DNA from: Limiplasma sp964504385
GTDB lineage: Bacteria > Bacillota > Clostridia > Christensenellales > Aristaeellaceae
Assembly (NCBI GenBank): GCA_964504385.1
Contig: CAZDEF010000078.1
Coordinates: 1 to 11,491, forward strand
DNA length: 11,491 bases
Direction of reading: 5' to 3'
Both the position numbers and the translations under genes were made by a program. Below the pieces are notes generated by a model. That model did no database searches. It was not told the DNA's origin and saw nothing but the letters and a program-made list of their open reading frames with translations. Below, piece by piece: positions 7,293 to 11,491 of the stretch (positions are counted from its first letter, which is position 1; each line of letters begins with the position of its first letter).

Positions 7293-8107
7293 GGATGCTC
7301 CTTTTGGGCTGGCTGGGAAGCGGCGCCGTACTGTTCAAACAAAACACGGATCACGTCCGTGCCGTCCATCAGCACCGGTTCGCAGGCGAGCTCGCCTTCG
7401 CTGTATTTGCGCACAGGAGGTTCCTTGCCCTCGTCCAGCGCCCGGCGCACCACGCGGCTGTCAAACACCGCATAGGGCACCAGCCCGCTGCCGTGCGTGC
7501 CAGTGGACAGCAGCGTGGCATGGTCGCAGATGAGCAGCAGGCGGAAGTCCTCCCCCTTGCCCATCAGGCGGTTCAGCAGAGGCATCACCACACGGTATTC
7601 CACATTCTGCACCGCTTCCAGCTTGCCGCCCAGATCGCCCGCATGGGCCATCACATCCGGTGCTTTGATATGCACAGCCGCAAAGTCGTCGCCGCTTTCA
7701 AGGGCGGCCAGCGCGCAGGCGACCTTGCCTTCATAATGGGTGTCCAGCTGCCCGTTCGCACCCTCCACCTCCGGCGTTTTCAGTCCGGCCAGATGGGCGA
7801 TGGTCTTCACCTGCTTGTCCGCGGCGATCATGCTGCCGCCGTGGCCGTGCTTCTGCCGGAAATCCGGCAGCGCCCTGCCGCCGGTCAGCGCGCTCAGAAA
7901 GATCTGGGGCGGATAGCCCAGCAGGCTCAGCATTGCCGCGCCGCTCTCGGCGGTCATGCCATGGGGCACGGTGAGCGCACGCCCTGCAAAGCAGCCCGCG
8001 CAGCGGTCGAAGGAATTGAGCGCCAGCACCTCCAGCGGGGTGTGGTTGGCCAGCTGCGGCAGGCGGTTATCGGCCATGCCGTCGCCGATGACAAGAACGT
8101 ATTTCAT
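7289..8107 (-). CDS. apgM: apgM-like phosphoglycerate mutase homologue lacking the usual insert domain
   Basis: The protein matches archaeal-type cofactor-independent phosphoglycerate mutase (alkaline phosphatase superfamily), the enzyme that interconverts 3- and 2-phosphoglycerate. It begins MKYVLVIGDGMAD with metal ligand D9. The nucleophile region is TAESGAAMLSLLGYPP (Ser55). The second half has HIKAPDVMAHAGD (D151, H155), CDHATLLSTGTHGSG (D195, H196, H205) and GQLDTHYEGK, so both metal sites look complete. At 272 residues it is much shorter than the roughly 390-430 of typical ApgM. Alignment from memory places the gap after about residue 75, where the substrate-binding insert domain should be; the frame is continuous there. 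The activity may therefore be that of a phosphatase or a different phosphomutase. ATG 8107 has GAGAGG about 10 bases upstream; a TTG 30 bases earlier has no such site and would abut the previous stop. The 3' end overlaps rarA. Confidence 0.78.
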   Translation of the reverse strand: MKYVLVIGDGMADNRLPQLANHTPLEVLALNSFDRCAGCFAGRALTVPHGMTAESGAAMLSLLGYPPQIFLSALTGGRALPDFRQKHGHGGSMIAADKQVKTIAHLAGLKTPEVEGANGQLDTHYEGKVACALAALESGDDFAAVHIKAPDVMAHAGDLGGKLEAVQNVEYRVVMPLLNRLMGKGEDFRLLLICDHATLLSTGTHGSGLVPYAVFDSRVVRRALDEGKEPPVRKYSEGELACEPVLMDGTDVIRVLFEQYGAASQPAQKEHP

Positions 8108-8133
8108 AAGGCTGTTACCTCTCTTTGGCGGGA

Positions 8134-8928
8134 TCAACGGTAGATGATGTCGTCGCGCAGGCGGTAGATGGTCGCGCCGTACTTCTTGCGGCAGAACGCA
8201 TCCACAAACCAGTCGATCTCCTTATTGGCATCAAACTGCACATAGCCGTAGCGTTCGCCGTTGCGCTTTTCGCCCTTCATGTTGCTGTCGCACCAGGTGA
8301 CGGTATCGGTCGCCGGGTCGTAGTCCTCGGTGAAGATCATGCTGTGTGCGCCGATGCCGTAGTAATAATTGGCGGCCATCTGGAAGTAGTCGCCGCGCTG
8401 CGCCTGTTTCAGAAACGCGCGCGCGTCCTCCTGATTTTCCTCCATGGATTTTTCAGTGTCGTAGCGGAAGCTGGCGGCGGCATAGAAGGGATTGCCGTCC
8501 TCGGCGGCTACCTCCTTCCACTCCATGCCGTATACGTATTCCACGCACTGCTCCTTGGGCAGGTTGTCGGGAATGACCAGCTCTGCATCCGGGTACTGCG
8601 CCATGCGAAAGCGGGAAGCGTTTTCGCGGAACAGATACACCGTGAAGTTCTTGCACACATAGATATCGCCGCTGTACTGGGCGCGCTGAGCGCGACCGCC
8701 GGTCTCCTCATACTTCTGACGACCCAGCTCGATGATGGAATCGATGAAGTCGTCTCGCGCCGAGTTGCTGTCTGGCTCGGCTTCGGTCGGCTGTTCGCTT
8801 TCTTCCTCAAAAACCTCCATGCTGACCTCCTCGCCGTCCGGATCCACAATGGTACTCACAGCTTCGGCCAGAGCGCAGCAGGGCAGGAAGCACAGGAGGA
8901 GCAGCAGACTCAAAAAACGGGATGGCAT
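8134..8928 (-). CDS. Secreted protein with a probable papain-like (NlpC/P60-CHAP-like) fold
   Basis: This 264-residue protein has a clear signal peptide: a basic start (MPSRF), an Leu-rich core and a likely cleavage after CALA (about residue 21). An acidic low-complexity linker follows (about 29-60). Its cysteine C18 is not in a convincing lipobox. The mature part begins DDFIDSIIELGRQKY. It has the pattern of a papain-like hydrolase: Cys92 in GDIYVCKNFTVYLF, then GDYFQMAANYYYGIGAHSMIF with His195, and TVTWCDSNM with Asp214/Asn216 as possible third residue. Such enzymes cleave peptidoglycan peptides or lipids/proteins, but I do not recognise the exact family, and assignment of the Cys-His pair is inference. 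ATG 8928 is chosen; the TTG directly before it is also 7 bases from AAGGAGG. The gene lies 15 bases after lrgB and 26 bases before the apgM-like gene. Its neighbours suggest an envelope role. Confidence 0.75.
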   Translation of the reverse strand: MPSRFLSLLLLLCFLPCCALAEAVSTIVDPDGEEVSMEVFEEESEQPTEAEPDSNSARDDFIDSIIELGRQKYEETGGRAQRAQYSGDIYVCKNFTVYLFRENASRFRMAQYPDAELVIPDNLPKEQCVEYVYGMEWKEVAAEDGNPFYAAASFRYDTEKSMEENQEDARAFLKQAQRGDYFQMAANYYYGIGAHSMIFTEDYDPATDTVTWCDSNMKGEKRNGERYGYVQFDANKEIDWFVDAFCRKKYGATIYRLRDDIIYR

Positions 8929-8943
8929 CAAAAGGAATCCTCC

Positions 8944-9624
8944 TTACAAAAGGGTATAAAACACAGGAGCCAGCATGACGGTCAACAGCCCGCATACCAC
9001 CAGCGCGAGGGTACTCATGGCAGCTTCGGTCTGGCCCAGCTGGGCAGCCTTGGCCGTGCCCAGCGCATGGGACGATGCGCCGATGGCCAGCCCTTTGGCG
9101 ATGGGCGAATGAATGCGGCACAGCTTGAACACGGCTTCGCAGACCATGCTGCCGAAGATGCCGGTCAGCACCGTGCAGGCCACCGTCAGCGATGTAATGC
9201 CGCCCAGCTCCTCGCTGACGCCCATGCCGATGGCAGAGGTGATGGATTTGGGCAGAAGGGTGGCATAGATGCCGGGCGACAGCTTCATCAGCTTGCACAG
9301 CAGCAGCGTGGAAAGCAGACTGCTCAGCACGCCGCACAGCAGCCCGACGAGAACGGCTTTCCAGTGCTTTTGAAGCAGGCGCAGCCTTTCGTACAGCGGA
9401 AGCGCCAGACACACCGTGGCAGGGGTCAAAAGCTGAGAGAGAATCTCGTCGCCGGGCTGATAGGCGGCATAGCCGTCCTCCCAGCGACCGAACACCGCGA
9501 TAAGACAGACGGCGCTGATGAGCGTAGGATTGAGAATGGCGGAGCGGTACCGCTTTTGCAGCGCCAGTCCCAGCGCGTAAAAGGCGATGGTCGCCGCCAT
9601 GCCGAAAAAGATGGAATCACTCAT
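8944..9624 (-). CDS. lrgB: LrgB/CidB-family membrane protein
   Basis: This 226-residue membrane protein has about six or seven hydrophobic helices. Family signatures are LLPKSITSAIGMGVSEELGG in the middle and IAKGLAIGASSHALGTAKA near residue 190. LrgB works with the small holin-like LrgA. In Staphylococcus the pair modulates murein hydrolase activity and lysis. In Bacillus the homologous PftAB carries pyruvate. Which applies here is not decided by sequence. The frame is open further upstream, but ATG 9624 is preferred: GGAGG lies 8 bases before it, and the upstream stretch reads as a Ser/Pro-rich shadow of lrgA. The start overlaps the lrgA stop by 8 bases (ATGAGTGA), indicating translational coupling and a joint product. 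No LytSR regulators are in the window. Confidence 0.92.
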   Translation of the reverse strand: MSDSIFFGMAATIAFYALGLALQKRYRSAILNPTLISAVCLIAVFGRWEDGYAAYQPGDEILSQLLTPATVCLALPLYERLRLLQKHWKAVLVGLLCGVLSSLLSTLLLCKLMKLSPGIYATLLPKSITSAIGMGVSEELGGITSLTVACTVLTGIFGSMVCEAVFKLCRIHSPIAKGLAIGASSHALGTAKAAQLGQTEAAMSTLALVVCGLLTVMLAPVFYTLL

Positions 9625-9970
9625 CCGTCCCGCCTCCTCCCATCCGGCTGACGATGACGCCGGTGACAGCCATGACGATGATGGTAACGAGGGTGATTGC
9701 CAGCACAAAGGGCAGGAGATTCGACGCGATCACACCCCGATATTCCAACAGCCGCACCACGGAGGGCACGAACAGCAGCGGCATGATCTGAATGAAAAAC
9801 TGTGCAGTGGGGCGGATGAAATCCGCCTTGACAACACCGGTACCCAGAAGCACCAGCAGCAGGCACAACCCCCACACGCTGGCGGGAACAGGCAGCGGGA
9901 TGAGGCGCTTGAGCAGCTCGCCCGCACAGGACGCGCCCAGAATGATGCCCGATTGAAGAATGTAGGTCAT
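9617..9970 (-). CDS. lrgA: LrgA/CidA-family holin-like membrane protein
   Basis: This 117-residue protein has four predicted membrane helices, the normal size and topology for LrgA/CidA. The family pattern is GELLKRLIPLPVPASVWGL in the first third, then FFIQIMPLLFVPSVVRLLEY with the conserved LLFVP. The tail is a polar, glycine-rich stretch ending GGGGTDE. It forms oligomers in the cytoplasmic membrane and acts with LrgB, either as a pyruvate/osmolyte pathway or as a modulator of cell-wall hydrolases. The start is chosen at ATG 9970. The in-frame ATG at 9979 is only 1 base from AGGAGG (9981-9986) and cannot be read efficiently, while 9970 is 10 bases away. It is the first gene of the eight-gene unit, about 28 bases downstream of the predicted transcription start. 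Confidence 0.9.
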   Translation of the reverse strand: MTYILQSGIILGASCAGELLKRLIPLPVPASVWGLCLLLVLLGTGVVKADFIRPTAQFFIQIMPLLFVPSVVRLLEYRGVIASNLLPFVLAITLVTIIVMAVTGVIVSRMGGGGTDE

Positions 9971-9980
9971 CGGCGGCATT

Positions 9981-9986
9981 CCTCCT
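9981..9986 (-). promoter_or_regulatory. Ribosome binding site deciding the lrgA start
   Basis: A perfect AGGAGG on the minus strand, 10 bases before ATG 9970 and 1 base before ATG 9979. It supports the shorter lrgA product. Confidence 0.75.
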
Positions 9987-10004
9987 GCAATTCTAATCCC
10001 ATTT

Positions 10005-10033
10005 ATTATAGGCATACAAAAGGCCGCCGTCAA
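10005..10033 (-). promoter_or_regulatory. SigA promoter of the lrg operon
   Basis: On the minus strand TTGACG (10033-10028) is followed after exactly 17 bases by a perfect TATAAT (10010-10005). This near-consensus housekeeping promoter predicts a start near 9998 and a leader of about 28 bases before lrgA, too short for a riboswitch. It faces away from the promoter of the amidohydrolase gene; the two -35 boxes are 16 bases apart. Confidence 0.85.
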
Positions 10034-10049
10034 CCGCGGCCGCCGGATA

Positions 10050-10079
10050 TTGACAGGGTCTCGCATTCGGTTTTACAAT
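10050..10079 (+). promoter_or_regulatory. SigA promoter of the amidohydrolase gene
   Basis: A perfect TTGACA (10050-10055) is followed after 18 bases by TACAAT (10074-10079), one mismatch from TATAAT. The predicted start is near 10086. The promoter is back to back with that of the lrg operon. Confidence 0.82.
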
Positions 10080-10086
10080 AGTTTAA

Positions 10087-10112
10087 GTGTGATTCATGCG
10101 GATTCATCACAC
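10087..10112. promoter_or_regulatory. Inverted repeat at the amidohydrolase transcription start; candidate operator
   Basis: GTGTGAT (10087-10093) and ATCACAC (10106-10112) form perfect 7-base arms around 12 bases. The same region also holds the direct repeat GATTCAT twice, 10 bases apart (10091-10097 and 10101-10107). The site begins about at the predicted start and ends one base before the GAAGGGG ribosome binding site (10114-10120). It could bind a repressor as DNA, or fold in the mRNA and limit ribosome access. The TGTGA/TCACA ends recall CRP sites, but the spacing is wrong for CRP. Confidence 0.45.
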
Positions 10113-10129
10113 AGAAGGGGTTTTGCTTT

Positions 10130-10927
10130 ATGACCATCATCGACGTTCATGCCCATATCTATCCCGATGCCATCGCCCAGCGCGCGGCAGATTCCATCGG
10201 CACCTTTTACGAGATTCCCATGCACCGCAACGGCACCGTGCACGAGCTTCTGACACATGGCCGCGCGGCGGGCATTTCGCGCTTTGTGGTTCACTCTGCC
10301 GCCGTCACGCCCAATCGCGTGCGTGCGGTTAACGATTACATCATCAGCGCCGCCCATGAACATCCAGAAGAATTTATCGGCTTCGGCACCATGCACCCGG
10401 ATGCGGAGGATGTGGGCGGCGAACTGGATCGCATCAAGGCCGCAGGTCTGGTGGGCGTCAAGCTGCATCCGGATTTTCAGCACTTCTGTCTGGACGATGA
10501 AAAGGCCGTCGCCATGTTCCGGGCGATGGCCGAACGCCATATGCCGTGCATCGTCCATACGGGCGATCAGCGCTACCCGTACAGCGAGCCCGCGCGCATG
10601 GCGCGCGTGCTGGATCAGGTGCCGGGGCTGAAAGCCATCTGCGCGCATCTGGGCGGCTGGTCGGTATGGACGGATGCATGGCATGTGCTGGCGGGACGCG
10701 AGGGCGTGTGGGTGGATACCTCCTCAAGCCTCTATGCCATATCGCCCGAGGAGGGCGCGGAGGTCATCCGCCGCTATGGCGCGGATCGCGTGTTTTTCGG
10801 TACGGATTATCCGATGTGGAACCCGGAGGAAGAGCTGGAAAGATTTCTCAGGCTGCCTTTGACAAAGGAGGAGCAGGAGAAGATTCTCCACCTTAACTTT
10901 GAAAAATTTCTGGCTGAGCTCGACTAA
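10130..10927 (+). CDS. Amidohydrolase-2 family metal-dependent hydrolase (TIM barrel)
   Basis: This 265-residue cytoplasmic enzyme belongs to the amidohydrolase-related (PF04909 type) group, which includes decarboxylases such as ACMSD and gamma-resorcylate decarboxylase as well as lactone hydrolases. Metal-site residues appear in the usual order: HAH (H7, H9) after strand 1, VHTGD with H143, CAHLGG with H173, and FFGTDYPMW with D226. GVKLHPDFQ at 109-117 is the typical strand-4 segment. Length is at the short end for the group. ATG 10130 has GAAGGGG 9 bases upstream. It is a single-gene unit with its own SigA-like promoter, divergent from the lrg operon and sharing its control region. The substrate is not predictable from sequence. 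Its stop abuts the stop of the opposite-strand cysteine-rich gene. Confidence 0.9.
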   Translation: MTIIDVHAHIYPDAIAQRAADSIGTFYEIPMHRNGTVHELLTHGRAAGISRFVVHSAAVTPNRVRAVNDYIISAAHEHPEEFIGFGTMHPDAEDVGGELDRIKAAGLVGVKLHPDFQHFCLDDEKAVAMFRAMAERHMPCIVHTGDQRYPYSEPARMARVLDQVPGLKAICAHLGGWSVWTDAWHVLAGREGVWVDTSSSLYAISPEEGAEVIRRYGADRVFFGTDYPMWNPEEELERFLRLPLTKEEQEKILHLNFEKFLAELD

Positions 10928-11476
10928 TCAGCACTGGAGAGGATCGGCGTCCATATAATGCTGATCAACGCGGCAGATGAAGTGACGGCGGCGTTGCAGG
11001 CTTTGATCGTCCGGCAGGATGAAGCGCACGGGATTGAGCTGGATGTTGCAGTTGCTGCTGCCGCTATGCGCGGGGACGGTGACGGCGCGAAAACCGCGCG
11101 CGTATTCCGCGCCGTTTTCATCCACCTCGGTCAGCGTCAGCCCCACGGCGCTGCGACGGCCGGGACATACGTTTTCCAGCGTGACGGATACATCCAGCAC
11201 GCGCCCCATGGACTGCTGATCCTCGCAGGGGCTGGTGACGCATAGCTTCTGCGCGCCGTCGCACGCTTCAAAAAACACATGCGAGCCGTCGCTGACGGGA
11301 TCGGGCTGGTTCTGGTTCGTACACAGGCTGCAGGAGGAATGGCTGCAACCGCTGCATCCGCAGCCATTGCCGCCGGTTTCGGCTGCGGCGGGCGGGACGC
11401 TGTTCCAATTGTCGCAGCGGTCGTTCTGACATGCGCCCTGCGCATAGGTATTGAAATGACGGTTATTCCTGTCCAT
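10928..11476 (-). CDS. Cysteine-rich protein of unknown function
   Basis: This 182-residue protein has 14 cysteines. I do not recognise a named family, though similar cysteine-rich proteins of unknown role occur in Clostridia. The N-terminal third is polar, rich in Asn, Gly and Ser, with a dense cluster C39, C41, C44, C49, C52. A probable beta-rich domain follows (about 90-157), including VLDVSVTLENVCPGRRSAVG, LTEVDENGAEYARGFRAVTV and VRFILPDD. The last residue is Cys182. There is no signal peptide or membrane helix. ATG 11476 is 9 bases after a perfect AGGAGG (11486-11491) at the window edge; its promoter lies outside. The cysteines could bind metal or form cross-links, as in spore-coat or appendage proteins. 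That idea rests only on composition and on the organism being a spore former. Confidence 0.8.
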   Translation of the reverse strand: MDRNNRHFNTYAQGACQNDRCDNWNSVPPAAAETGGNGCGCSGCSHSSCSLCTNQNQPDPVSDGSHVFFEACDGAQKLCVTSPCEDQQSMGRVLDVSVTLENVCPGRRSAVGLTLTEVDENGAEYARGFRAVTVPAHSGSSNCNIQLNPVRFILPDDQSLQRRRHFICRVDQHYMDADPLQC

Positions 11477-11491
11477 AAGAAAAGACCTCCT

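Noticed and set aside
5979..7475. A 498-codon plus-strand open frame opposite rarA and the apgM-like gene
   Set aside because: It is rich in His, Ala, Arg and Gln with no recognisable domain, and mirrors well-supported genes on the other strand. Long antisense frames are common in GC-rich DNA.
8125..9651. A 508-codon plus-strand open frame opposite lrgB and the secreted protein gene
   Set aside because: Same shadow pattern: the opposite strand carries recognised family motifs, ribosome binding sites and overlaps, while this frame has none.
9971..10004. Riboswitch or leader RNA before lrgA
   Set aside because: The predicted leader is only about 28 bases and contains just the ribosome binding site.
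10087..10112. CRP-binding site at TGTGA/TCACA
   Set aside because: The half sites are 14 bases apart rather than 6, and CRP is not expected in this kind of organism. Kept only as a generic candidate operator.

Overview
The window most likely comes from a spore-forming, GC-rich member of the class Clostridia. Three things suggest this: a textbook sporulation sigma factor G, strong AGGAGG-type ribosome binding sites with SigA-like promoters, and compact GC-rich coding (judged by eye). It could be a gut lineage such as Oscillospirales or Christensenellales, but the sequence does not settle that. I see no mobile element, CRISPR array, tRNA or rRNA. Coding is dense and most genes lie on the minus strand.

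Layout. (1) 1-671, plus: the 3' part of a BMP-type nucleoside/simple-sugar ABC permease. It converges on sigG (739-1521, minus), and a 15-bp hairpin separates them. (2) sigG is divergent from a sirtuin deacylase (1671-2390, plus). The 149-bp gap between them holds a likely SigG-type promoter reading into sigG. (3) 2462-9970, minus: eight tightly packed genes, probably one transcription unit. In order of transcription they are lrgA, lrgB, a secreted papain-like-fold protein, a short apgM-like phosphomutase, rarA, a Spo0B/DcuS-type sensor kinase without a response regulator, a Wzx-type flippase and a GT-B glycosyltransferase. Five of the seven junctions overlap by 4-8 bp or leave only 6 bp. The unit starts at a near-consensus SigA promoter (10005-10033) and ends at a hairpin shared with the sirtuin gene. 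(4) 10130-10927, plus: an amidohydrolase-2 family metal hydrolase, transcribed divergently from the lrg unit from its own SigA-like promoter. An inverted repeat lies at its expected transcription start. (5) 10928-11476, minus: a cysteine-rich protein of unknown function whose stop codon directly abuts that of the amidohydrolase.

How the genes may work together (inference): LrgAB proteins are membrane pairs linked to pyruvate transport or cell-wall turnover. Here they share a transcript with a lower-glycolysis-like enzyme and a secreted putative cell-wall or protein hydrolase. The distal genes (sensor kinase, flippase, glycosyltransferase) look like a small surface-glycan module. RarA, in the middle, handles stalled replication forks and has no obvious tie to its neighbours. 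The most unusual points are this gene combination, the apgM homologue that seems to lack the family's large insert domain, and the unassigned cysteine-rich protein.
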